From: Liolophura sinensis
Taxonomy: Eukaryota > Mollusca > Polyplacophora > Chitonida > Chitonidae
Length of the DNA: 64,000 nt
Direction of reading: 5' to 3'
NCBI RefSeq assembly: GCF_032854445.1
Contig: NC_088301.1
Span: 13,944,281-14,008,280, forward strand
In this document: in pieces, positions 13,301-24,300 of the stretch
Position numbering within the stretch: position 1 is the first letter of the stretch
Layout of the letters: every line of letters begins with the position of its first letter
The notes under the pieces: model-generated
Databases searched by the model: none
What the model was told of the DNA's origin: nothing
Seen by the model: only the letters and a program-made list of their open reading frames with translations
Made by a program: the position numbers and the translations under genes

Positions 13301-16300
13301 CAGTAATGATCCCATATTGTATGATCCCATTCTTGTTTCTAGATGGTCTGGATAGAGACACCGACTAACCCTACCATGAAACTGGTCGACTTGGAAGCCG
13401 TGACCAAACTGGTGAAAGTCAAGGCACCCAAAGCCTTCGTCGTGTGTGATAACACATTCATGTCTTCTTACTTCCAGGTGAAATTTACTCTTCATTTAGA
13501 AAAAAAAAATTTTTTTTCATAGGTTAGAGACAAATGTCACTGTGTTTGGCTAAATGTTACTTGTGTTCATGAAATGTTTTCTCAGAATGTGAAACTATTC
13601 TTGTGGACAACTGAACTCAAGTAAATGTTTCGTTACGTTTGATTTATTACAGTACTATACTTATTAAAATTGCTTGAGGAAAATTGAAAAAATTAAGATG
13701 CATTTTACTACATTGCTATACTGGGTCTAATTGCACGTGGATTTGTCATTGGCCAAAATGCCAGTGGAAAATAAAAATTGGTGATTTCATCAAATGTAGA
13801 AATTTTTTACATTTACTGTATTGTTCAGTTGCATTGTTCAGTTGTATAAGTGAAATATTCTTGAGTATGGCGTAAAACACTAATCAAATAAATAAATAAA
13901 TACAAATCTCTGATGTACACCAATATTATATCCGATGAGGACTCGTCACATAATATAATTATATATATATATTATAATTACCAATACTCTGTTCGTTCAC
14001 AGCGCCCATTGGACTTTGGAGTGGATATGGTTATGCATTCATTGACAAAATATATGAATGGTGAGAGTGTACACATGTGCAGATTGATACCGACTTAATA
14101 ATATTAGAGTGTGGAGAATACATTGCCTGCCTTCTAAGCGTTAGATCTGAGAGGTCAATCCTGAATAATGTCATACTTTAACATCGATAATGGTCTACCC
14201 ATATCAGTTCAGTATAAACTTGAAGAAAACAGGACTTTGGTTAAATCTTGTACCTCATCATATAACATGTTATGGAACATTGCTCATTGTGGCTCTTTAA
14301 GTTTCTATGTGTCTCCGTTAGCTGGTCGGTCCAATTTTTGATATCCTGTCATAATATGGCCATTATTGAACAAGACGCCTACTTGGCGAGCCAGCGGATT
14401 TCCGGTTTCCTCACACCATAATTCTGGCCGCCATCAAATCAATGAAATACTGTTGAGTGCGACAGTATACAACAATAAATACATAAAATTAATGAGTCTG
14501 AGATGACATTGACTTTGCAGTTATTGCAATTATGGCTTATATGTGCTTTATCTAATATAAATCTAACCATAAAGTGTATATTTATGTTGATTGCAGGTCA
14601 TACAGACTCTGTGATGGGTGCAGTTGCTCTGAGTGATGAAGATCTACATGCTAGGTTGCGTGCTTTACAAAACAGTAAGATTGCGGTCGTATTGACTTGC
14701 TTTTGACAAGCCTCAATTCCTTACCTGTATGTTTGCCATGGACTCCCTGCTTCTTTAGCGGTTTGGGCTACAAGGCTAGTACCTTGGAGGAACCCATATT
14801 TATATATCTTTCAGACTGTCATGGAAGAAAAGTGCCAAAACAAAGTAAAATCATCCACCTTGTCTATGTCTATCTTTCTGATGCTAGTCTAATTTCAGAG
14901 TAGGTCTAATGGGTTTGTTTTAGGTGCACCCCTCTTTCACAGCTGGAAAGCAACTACAATATATATCAACCGAAAATCTCCAGCTACCTAGGCAGCCCAT
15001 TTTCAAGAAATACATGATTGTATTGCTCGTCAGCAATTCTTTCTCAAAGTTAATTCACTGGTACAGCTCTGTAATTAATTGGCCATACAATCTGTTGTGG
15101 AATCTTCTCACATTAAACTTCTCACTTCCCTTCACAAATTCTTTTTTATGTTCTCATTAAGTTATCTTACACCTGTGGGCATTTTTTTCTGGTCAGTTTT
15201 AACTCGTCTTCAGGGATGGAGGGAAGGGGGGCTGTCTTCCTTGTGTTTTACACATCGGCTGGATCAGTTATCTTCCTTTGCTTCCAGACATCGGGTCAGT
15301 TCCCTCCCCTTTTGACTCCTATCTCGTGAACCGTGGCCTTAAGACATTACCTGTACGTATGAGACAACACATGACTAATGGTTTGGCTGTTGCAAAATTT
15401 CTGGAGGGTAATCCTCGTGTCATCAAAGTCATCCATCCAGGTAAGATAATCAGACAACGATACAGACTGCCTGACAGTCCTGCTTGTTAGTTTCCATGAA
15501 ATAGTACATCTATGTGTAGGTAGTGATGAAAGATATAGAATTTCACGAAACTAGTATCAGGGGTCATGCTGTTCAATAAAGTGTTGGTGTTGCAGCAACC
15601 GACAGAATACTTAACTACCAACAGTTCCCTGGCCATTAGTGGTGTAATCTCTGGAGTGTTTTAACTCAAAATCATGAGAAATTAAGACTTTGTGCTATAC
15701 TTTATATATAGGGGGTTTTTTTTCACAAAAAATACGTACAGATTTTCATCAGAACTGTTTTGTAATATACTATTAAAATCACACAAATGATAGCAGATTA
15801 ATGCAGCAAACATTTCAGGTTTGCCATCGCACCCACAACACGAGTTAGCCAAGCGGCAGATGCGCGGTTACAGTGGAATGGTGTCCTTCTACCTTAAGGG
15901 AGGATTGGCCGAATCAAGGATTTTTCTTCAAACACTGAAGTTATTTACCCTGGCTGAAAGCCTTGGAGGATTTGAGAGCCTGGCAGAATTACCGTAACAT
16001 CCTGAATTTAATAAGTTTTTGAGTGTAACTCTGGCTTTTCTTCAAAGCTGAAAGTTTTATTAAAAGTAAAAATTAGCATGTTTGTTAAAGCACTGGCTGT
16101 GGCTTTAAGTCAGAAAGTTTATCAGGTACCTGGGGAAGGTCAGTGGTTTACTGTTAGCCCTTGGCTTTCCTATATATCCATTACACCCATACACCTATGT
16201 TTATATACACCGTCATATATGTGAAAAATGTCTAGAATATTATGTTACATCCAAATCCCTTAAATGACAGAAAATTTTAAAATAAGCCTGACCACACAGG

Positions 16301-17814
16301 AGGAGACTTTCAAATGCATATGGATTAATAATTATTACAAGTACACTAATTCCTCAACCTTTTCGCGTGTGAAAGAGCAACTTTCAGCGCAATTTATGCA
16401 ACTTTTGCATTGGATTTTGGAGACAAAACTACATTAGTTTTGGATTGGTCAGTTTCAGGGCTTCACAAAAAGTATAATTTTATCAATCTACACAGAATAA
16501 TGCCCTCAGAATATGCTCAAATAAACACCTTGCAAACATGCAAATAGGTTGAAGAATTACAATACACTTTTCTGAAGTCTGAGTCTTTAAAGGTGTAGTG
16601 GACAAATTTTGTCTGAATTGACAGTAGTACATATACTGGTTTTGATGCTAATATGCATTGTAGTTCGTTTATTTTCAATTTCAGCTTTTTTGTTGTAACA
16701 GAAAAAGAAATATTTTTTATTTCGATTAAATATTTTGATTTTTTTTATTTTAATTTCGCCATGTTCCTCAAAATTTTGTTGAAAATCTGTGTATTGTTTG
16801 TCAGGAGCGTCATGACCCATGCATCTGTGCCCGAGGAAGACCGTGCTGACCTAGGCGTCACCGACAACCTCATCCGTCTGTCTGTCGGTCTGGAAGACAT
16901 CGAGGATCTTATTGAAGATCTGGATAAAGCTCTCAAAGCTGCTGTAAGTCACAGGAACAGAGGGTTTTTTTCTTTGTGTTATCTTCACATAGTGGATTAT
17001 AGTACCACACCAAGACAGTTCCTTGTAAAAAAAAAACATCACCTGTTTTGGGTCTGTTCAACTAGTAGCAACAAGTAAATACATGTAATCATAATGCTTT
17101 TTGATCTGTGCCTAGTGGAGTCTCATGATTTTCCTTCTTGTAGCGAACAGGGTGCACCAGTGCAAATTTAAAAAAAAAATTTTTATTTGGCACTTGTGTG
17201 CACGGTTTGCAAAGACAGTCATATAGATATACCTTAATCCTTCTAAACTTTGGGACAGATATTAGTAGTGTTGAAAGTAAAATGTTACATTTCTTTACCA
17301 GCCTTTCGGAAAAGTAAAGATGTGAGTATGTTGTTCATTAGGTGGACTAACCATGTGGGGGAAAAGTTACTCAGTATATTACATATATGTTGGCTATAAT
17401 GAGCAATCCAGGTGTCCCAAATTTTAGAAGAAATAGGGCAACTGTTTTGAAATTGATATGATACTAGTCATGGCCAGATAGAAATGACATATCTAGTACT
17501 GGTATAAGTAACCATAATGCCAGACTTCAACCCATCGACCTACCATACTTACACATTGTTATGAGGATACCAACATGCCCTGAGAGCTCTTCTTGTAGAT
17601 AGGAGTTCAATTTTTATGTTATCTGCATACGGCTGTTACGTGTAGGTGATGAATTTGTTTTACTTAGTGATTGGAATGTTACAGTATATTTGACTAGCCC
17701 TACATTTATATATGTGTGCCAAAATGTTTTTGTTTTTTTTCTTTCTGAGGAACCTCACCCTGAAAGTTTTGTCAAAGTAGTTAACGGTTTTGTTTTATAT
17801 TTTAGGTACCATGA
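7350..17814 (+). CDS. CTH: Cystathionine gamma-lyase
   Basis: PLP-dependent enzyme of transsulfuration that splits cystathionine to cysteine, ammonia and 2-oxobutyrate, and also makes H2S; cytosolic. Coding exons: 7350-7511, 10301-10382, 11057-11152, 11653-11762, 13343-13477, 14003-14060, 14597-14674, 15288-15440, 15819-15993, 16805-16943 and 17806-17814. Together they give 398 aa, against about 405 in human. The N-terminus carries HFATDAIHAGQDPEQW. Tyr58 and Arg60 sit in EYSRSGNPT, Tyr112 in DLYGGTNRYFR and Asp186 in CDNTF. The PLP lysine is Lys211 in SLTKYMNG. The C-terminal specificity segment reads TLAESLGGFESLAELP, followed by RLSVGLED. All junctions are GT-AG and in phase. No frameshift or missing catalytic residue is seen. 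The start is the ATG giving the family-like N-terminus; an in-frame ATG six codons later is the alternative. Confidence 0.96.
7512..10300 (+). other. CTH: CTH intron 1
   Basis: This long first intron holds AT-rich sequence without coding signal. The one named item is the tail of a different SINE family at 9945-10005. It ends in a strong polypyrimidine tract and CCCCCCAG acceptor. Confidence 0.7.
9945..10005 (+). repeat. SINE family C, 3' tail only
   Basis: The stretch GAGTACGACGTTAAACCCC is followed by five CACT units. This tail type is common in molluscan SINE copies as I remember them. No tRNA-like head is visible upstream. Confidence 0.55.
11268..11470. repeat. SINE family A, two abutting fragments in opposite orientation
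   Basis: Bases 11268-11370 carry a forward middle segment (CAGCAACCTGCAGATGGTCA, GGGCTCTGCCC). From 11371 the sequence turns into two successive reverse-oriented tails (TTTATTTATTTGATTG..., then GCCATACTCAAGAATATTTC). This suggests nested insertion or rearrangement within CTH intron 3. Confidence 0.7.
12146..12890 (+). repeat. 112-bp minisatellite, about 6.5 copies
   Basis: Tandem units start near 12146, 12258, 12370, 12481, 12593, 12705 and 12824. Each contains AAGTATGCTTGATGA, CCCCAGGAA, TAATGCCTCAG and ATATGTTTAGAGACTTA. Inner copies are nearly identical and the last is degenerate. The array lies in CTH intron 4. Confidence 0.92.
12907..13293 (+). repeat. 46-bp minisatellite, about 8 copies
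   Basis: Units of 46 bp built around CTGTAATGATCTTTTCTTG and ACTGATGAATGTTGCCATGA follow directly after the 112-bp array. The array ends about 50 bp before the acceptor of CTH exon 5. Its minus-strand open frame is a by-product of the repeat. Confidence 0.92.
13842..13902 (+). repeat. SINE family A, 3' fragment
   Basis: Only TATAAGTGAAATATTCTTGA, GGCGTAAAACAC and the (AAAT)n tail remain. It lies in CTH intron 5. Confidence 0.8.
14003..14060 (+). CDS. CTH: CTH exon with the PLP Schiff-base lysine
   Basis: This 58-nt exon (19 codons plus 1 nt) encodes RPLDFGVDMVMHSLTKYMN. The lysine of S-L-T-K (residue 211 of the model) is the position that binds pyridoxal phosphate in the Cys/Met metabolism enzyme family. 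The acceptor is TTCGTTCACAG and the donor GTGAGA. Confidence 0.93.
14385..14487 (+). repeat. SINE family A, degenerate copy
   Basis: GGTTTCCTCACACCATAAT, TGGCCGCCATC and a diverged tail can be aligned to the family. This looks like an old copy in CTH intron 6. Confidence 0.6.
17806..17814 (+). CDS. CTH: CTH terminal coding exon (three codons)
   Basis: Exon 10 ends at 16943 after LDKALKAA. The acceptor TTTTATATTTTAG at 17805 joins in phase to GTA CCA TGA, closing the protein as AAVP-stop. If intron 10 is retained, the frame instead runs to a stop at 17076-17078, adding a 44-residue unrelated tail. Confidence 0.6.
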   Translation, partial: VP

Positions 17815-18224
17815 AGATGTTAGAGTGAACCTCACAGGCCTGAAGACTGACTTCACTACCATATATCTCATGCACATAATCTTAATTACAACAGCACTGA
17901 ATTTCTAGTATTTCAAGAAAAAAATTGCAACCCAAGAAACAAAAAATGTTTAACATCTCACCGGTACCAAAATACATCTCTGACTTCACTGGCTTCCATA
18001 CTGACAATATAGTCAGAATTACATGTATTATAATCAGTTTGCATGGAATTTATTCCTAACTGAATATGTATCAGCTGTTTGGTAATCAGAAGCATTCATT
18101 GTGGAATGTAGCCAAGTACACTTTTCTTTGACTGAAACCTATGTCCCCTGCACTTGTGTATGTCATATTGACATCTTTGAAAACAAACTTACATTTACTT
18201 TCAACAAATTATCTAAGGGTATGA

Positions 18225-18230
18225 AATAAA
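18225..18230 (+). terminator. CTH: Candidate CTH poly(A) signal
   Basis: AATAAA lies about 410 bases after the CTH stop codon in AT-rich sequence. It is the first canonical hexamer I found downstream of the gene. Confidence 0.5.
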
Positions 18231-21180
18231 TTATATTATTTTAGGTTGATATGTTATATACCAAAAATTAAGTTACCAAACATGTAAATTTAATATTTCA
18301 CAAAATATGAACAGATCACAGGACAACATTTTATGCCTCTCTCACTCATCTTTTTCCTGTAAACTGTTGGCAGTTTCCATCATTTCTAACTTTTTTAATG
18401 GACTTTGAAGTATCATGTTTTATAGGATTTATGGGATTTGGTCCTGGATCTTAGTGTATATCCACTTTTGTTCATGAAATATGTCAATTTTAACAAACTG
18501 AAACAACAGTGTTCGAATGCCATTTATTTTCTTCGGCCCCCTCCATCTCTAACATATATGTAATATATATCTGTCAGTATGTTGTGCTACACTCTTCATT
18601 TTAAAATGATAGATCTTCATTATTATTCTTTTGGAAGTGATATATTTGTGAACGGTATAAAGTGCTATTAAAATCTATATCTAAAAACGTGAAAATTTCT
18701 TGGTTTTTTGTTTCCACTTCTTACCTGTTTAGAAATGTTACACGATACCCGAACTGTATTTCTAGCTATGTTCGTTGCTATGTTTTTGTCTAATCCTTTT
18801 ACCCGATGGGGGTGATGCCTGGTGAGACTTTTGTCCATGGGGGTTTTGTCTGTTATGTCCATGTGGCTTTTGTCCTGGATTCCCAAATTGGATATTTCAT
18901 TACTGAAACAAAACAAACGGTTTGAGCAGGAGCTGTAGAACTTGGATTGATCTTGCTGCTATGTAAATTACCCATGTCGTCAGCTTTACGCCCTAAAGAG
19001 TTTCACACCCTAAAGGTGGAAGGAAACCTGACAAGACTTTTCCACTTATGGTCAAAAGGGAAGTCAGCGTGAGCTGGACTTGAGCTCACAGCGAACGCAT
19101 TGGGAGTGGCTCCAGGGTATATATGACCAGCCTAAAGCAAGATGTGACGTGCTTGAATCTCGTCCCTACATGTTCCACAGCCGCTGTAAAAATCAAACCC
19201 GTATGAAGCAAAAATGTTACTCCCAAGATTGCTTATGGTATTTGGCGATGTGGTGTTTCAGAACAGTTTCCTCAGTCACATACCCAAGATCGCTGACCGT
19301 CATCGACCTAGGCTATAGCCTATACAGTGCAATGTTGAGTGTAATTGGCCTTCAATAAATACATAATTCGACGTTTTTGTCTATGAATATTGTCCCTGAA
19401 CAACTCTACATGAACGTCAAAGTCTGGAGAGTCTTGTACATACATCAGACACATACATCATATTCTCCACAAACATCTATATTTACATGACAAGGACTTC
19501 CTGAGGTACACCTCGGAATTCTTCTCTCTCAAAAATTGAAATTTTATACATGATTTTAATATAAAATTAAATCCCACCGTTATCACAGTGTCGGAGGATG
19601 AAAAGTATATGTAGTTTTAGGCTATAACTCCTTTAGAAAAATGTTGGAAATTTAACGCTAGAAAATGCATGAAAAGCTAAAACTACCTTATGTTCAACAC
19701 TCTTATTTGTTGCTCCGCATTACAAAATTTCTTACAATGTAATTTGCACACAATTTAATCGGTGCAACATTTGAAAATGTAAGCGTCTAAATCATGGTTA
19801 ATCATATCCAAAGTCCAATATCATTGATAAAATTAGCATTATAATCTCTTAGAATATGTGATTTTAACGGATAATATAGTTACCTGGCAGCATATGTGGT
19901 CAACTGTTTCCAACAGGGTATAAAAGGTATATATATGCGCTCTTCAGTGATGCATGAAAAGGACCTCTAAAATAAGTAAACAGTGCCATTTTTTTTCCCA
20001 AATAACTGCATCTTCGGAGCATATTTTATGCCTTTTAATAACCCATTTATTTTATGCATATTTTTCATGAACGGGCCGAAATGTCCGGGATTGACGTCGT
20101 CGATAAATTTACTGGAAACGCAGGACCAGATTAGCCCCCCGCCTCCCATCCCCGCCTTAAGACCCCGTACCTTCTCCCAACCAACACATAGGCCTACATG
20201 TAGTTGTTTTAACAGCTGTTACCGTTGACGTTCGATAAACGTTTAGTTTACCCACGTACAATTAAAGAAAAATTACGCCACGTTCTACATTTTAGTGCAG
20301 AAGCTCTGAAGGAGCTATATCGCCTTAGAGATGATTTGCCGTATCTTAGATATGCCAGTTGAGGTGTTATTGACTATTTAAGCCTGTCTGTAAAAAATTG
20401 AAATAGACGTTTATCTCAATTGTTGACGCTTGTGCCAGGAGAACCATTGGTCGACAAAGAACATTGGAACAATTTACCCAGAATTCAACATTAAATTTAT
20501 GCATGTCGGAGAAAGGTTGGTGTAGATTGACTAATATAAGCATTTAACTCGTATGGAGGAGAATCTGTGGAAAGAAACATCCATGTTTTTACTGGGCCTT
20601 GATGGTAAACTTGCCGGCCTATTCGCGCTGGCTTGCTTTCGATTCTCGGTCATCCCTTTCTCGTCAATAAATATAGGCATATTATCAGAACAACATTGTG
20701 GAACATAGGCCTATAGGCCCTATATCTCGAGATTATATCTGTAGATGGTCCATGTTTTCCTTCTGTTATTCTTTAACTGCCATTTGTATTTGACTCAAAA
20801 CAATAATAATAGTAGTTTTAAAAAAAAGTTAAAAAAAAACCCAATCGGGCTATAGGAGAGATTGCACGCCCTACGCTTTTACCCATTATTAATTATTATT
20901 ACACGCTTTGTTAAATATTTAGGCATAAACATCGATTTTGTGTATTAAATAATTCAACACACACTTTTGACGTTTTTTTATCCCTAGGTTATCACTGTGA
21001 GTAGATCAATTTTCAAAAATACAAACTTATGCTCCCCCCACACACTTTTGAAAGGGGGGAATGGCACCCTCCTCCCCCCCCCCCTACGCCCCTTTTCTAC
21101 CCAAAAAGACACTCTGCATGGGATTTATGGCTGTCCACCTATAAAAGACAATTCTTCACAGGCAGCTACTTTATTTACAC
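18231..21180. other. Intergenic region between CTH and the 963-aa gene
   Basis: I find no supported gene here. It contains a degenerate reverse SINE A head near 18990-19115, a C-rich run near 21070 and otherwise AT-rich unique-looking sequence. Short frames on both strands lack splice or family support. Confidence 0.6.
18990..19115 (-). repeat. SINE family A, degenerate 5' half
   Basis: On the minus strand it reads GGAGCCACTCCCAATGCGTT, then CGCTGTGAGCTCAAGTCC and AGCTCACGCTGACTTCCC. This parallels the B-box-containing head of full copies. Confidence 0.55.
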
Positions 21181-21388
21181 GTGTTTAAACTTCGAGCTTT
21201 GATTATGACGTCATAAACACATCAATGACGTCGCCTTAATTTCTAGCTGTTCTACCTTCATTCCCACATCGGGAAAGACGTGACGTTGGGGAAATACTGG
21301 TTTAACGCCTTTGAATTCATTTACTTTGAACAATTGCATTATGGATGCTGTAAGCTGTGGGTAGGGTTAACTAGGAGAATCAACTGCG
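21181..21388 (+). promoter_or_regulatory. CRE-containing promoter/5'UTR of the 963-aa gene
   Basis: A perfect CRE palindrome TGACGTCA lies at 21206-21213. A second CRE-like TGACGTCG follows at 21225-21232, and GTGACGTTG occurs near 21280. They lie 110-180 bases before the start codon, the usual range for CREB/CREM/ATF control. Binding is inferred. Confidence 0.6.
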
Positions 21389-24300
21389 ATGAATGATAAT
21401 GACAGCTTTTTGGATGAAATATTCCACGAAGCCAGGAGAGGGTTGAGCCCTGAGAGCCTTGATGGAAGAGATCTACAGGTAGAATGTTGTTCGTCTCTTG
21501 AAAATTTGAATATATCTGCAAGTGACACATGGCAATGCCAAGACGATGCCTTTAGGGTTGCCTGCCGGAAAATAAAAAACAAAGCCGGTGAGATAGAGAA
21601 ACGACTAAACAAGATTACGTCTGCTGACATTTTAGCTTCTCTCAACGTGTCCGCTAATGCCAATGGAGTCAACGGAGTCAATCAAGAAGAATTAAAAAAG
21701 GAACCAAGCAATAAGAAAAGGGCTCGTTTCTTGTTCTCAGACAGCGATGCCAAGGAATCATCACCCGAAAAAAAGAACAAAGTCGAATCATTATTATGCA
21801 GGTAAGTCTAACCTAGATTACCATATGACATATTGTCATACCATTTAAAAACTATCTAAATTTCAGTACGGCAAATAAAAAGTCAAGTGTATTATACAGA
21901 CCTATAACCACTTGAACACACAAATGTCCCATATCCACTAATCATTTATATATCTGAGTGGTGTTTTAAGCCGGACTTAAGAATATTTCACTTGTACAAC
22001 GGCGGTCAGCATTATGGTGAAACCAAACCACTAATTACTTTGATTATATACCAATCTTTACATGAAAGAAATTTATAGTTTAGCCTAAAACAGTTTTCTG
22101 TAGGGGAACCTGATCTATTTGTCTGAGTGTGTAGGGTGTGAACAAAAGCGTATGCCCCTTGCAGACATGTATTTTGTTGGAGTCTATGTGATACCCTATA
22201 TGGCATTATCCTACTATGTGTAATACTGAGAAATGTAGGCCTATTACACAATCGAAGAGTCGATGAATTCTTTATATAGGTCTATTCGCCGACATAATGT
22301 TATATGATAAATATTTATATTCATTAATAAACATTTTTACAAAAGGCATGTTTATTCGTTAATCATATGACACGCAGACGCATCATACATATAAGTGGTT
22401 CTTTATATCTTCAGAATACGTCAATGGCTTCAACCAAACACGGCAACGTACCAGCCACGGACTGACGTTTCCAGAAATAACAAGGTCGGTATGATAACTT
22501 TTGTTATTATAGGCACATGCATAAATATCTATCCTTTTCTATACGGCGCCGAAATGGTGATACCTTAACATGCCAAAATACAACCCTTGAAGAGAAACAA
22601 CATAAACACACATATATTGTTTTCTTCTTAAATTATGTCTTGCACGTGAAATAATTCGGCATTTCTATATATGAACAGTCAACTATCATATAAGTTTATT
22701 TAACTGGCCTTCAAGTTTGTTATTCACAGGCTCTTTTATTCTCTTCTTTTCCCTGGTACAGATTTTGAGCGCTTACTGGGATGCCGTTCGAGTTGTTGGT
22801 CAAGGACGGGCGAATTCAGAGGTCACTGTGTATAACAACCCTTTTGACCCTAGACTGTAAGTTGTTCCACGTATACGGTGTTTTTATATTTTATATCCAC
22901 TGTATTACTTGATCATACATCTTAATATACATCTATTCCTTTCAAATACAGTTTTTTTGTACGAAATTTTCGTGACACAGATGTTTATGTATATATGTAG
23001 TAAATATCATATCGTATTGTTTTTGCTTAAAGACAGTTCCAGGGTCTGGCTCATCTCGTGATCAGAGCTGATAATCGGCGTGAATTCGAAAACGATCCCG
23101 GTGGGAACGCCCTCTTGTGGTTGGATAAAGTCTCAGACATGGTGGACGAATGTTTGCAGAAGTACGCCAAATACCTGAAAGACCTTCGCCAGGAATCTGC
23201 TATTCTTCGGGAAGCCTTGCAGAAGACAGAGGTGGCTCGTACTTCAGCTTCCCAAGCGGTGTCTTCTTCATCAGTGGTAATAGGCTGTGAGTTTGGACCA
23301 TACCACCAAGGGTCCAAAGACCTATCCGCCGACGAAGAGGTGATGATAGGAAAGCTCCGTTCGGTTAAGAAGCTGTGGGAAGAATGTGCAGAATCGCATG
23401 GGTCACAAATCCCGCGTCGCATCACTGCAAGAAAACCACCAGTAGCACCTAGACGACGCATGCAGGTGATGTCTGAGGTCAAAACTTTGTCATGGCCGAC
23501 AGTAACCATACTTGGAAGAGGGGACGTCTGCTCTGCCCATGAAGAAACGACTGAGAACCAAACGCTAAAGAAAAAACCCTCAGTGTCTCCTGACATACCG
23601 CTTTCCAAACTGGAGGAGTTCGGAGAAAACGGACGAAAGAGTCCACATGTCTGGCAGCGAATCGCCGAGCAGCACATTGACGAGGAGTCTTTGAAACATT
23701 TAAAGAATGCCACGAAGGAAAGAGCCGGGGTCAAAATCATGCGACCGACAGTGACGTCTGCCAGCAAAGACACCACCGTGGCCAAATCGGATTCCTGGGC
23801 CGCCCGAGTGAAACAGCATATCTACACTACAGCAACGGCTCACACAAAAGCGATCGGAACAGTCACTCAGATTTCTTCGGGAACAAAGTGTAAAGTGGGC
23901 ATTTCTACCTCAGATACCCTGACTGTAGTTTCACAGACAAAAGTGTTACAAAACCACTCGGCCAGTAACACAGACAACGCTCTTGTCAGTGAATCATCCA
24001 AGGCGACCGATGGCGCGAGTTACAGACATGAATTTACGACTAACAGTGGCGGTTCGACGACAGAAAACAGAGTGCAAGGCATTGATCAGCGTTCAGCTGC
24101 GCCAACAAGTGCATGGCAGTCGTTAGTTAACGTAACAGCATCAGCCACAGAAGCTCCTTCTAGAGATCCACTTTATCTAGCAAAGACGTCTTCATTGAAT
24201 CCCCTCAATTCGTAAGTGTGTCCATATTTATTTTTTTGTTTGTTGTTATACAACGATATCAAGTATTGCAAAATGAATTTATTGGGTGAAAATAAACACC

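Noticed and set aside
18668-18916. 82-residue minus-strand frame with DKSHMDITDKTPMDKS repeats
   Set aside because: It comes from a short local GTCCATGTGG-type repetition downstream of CTH, with no splice or family support.
23051-23785. 244-residue minus-strand frame
   Set aside because: Antisense shadow of exon 4 of the 963-aa gene; its stop-free length follows from the coding strand's codon use.
21389-24215. Separate single-exon genes in 21389-21805 and 23058-24215
   Set aside because: The two frames join through two short in-phase exons (22415-22484 and 22762-22856) into one protein, so they are exons of one gene.
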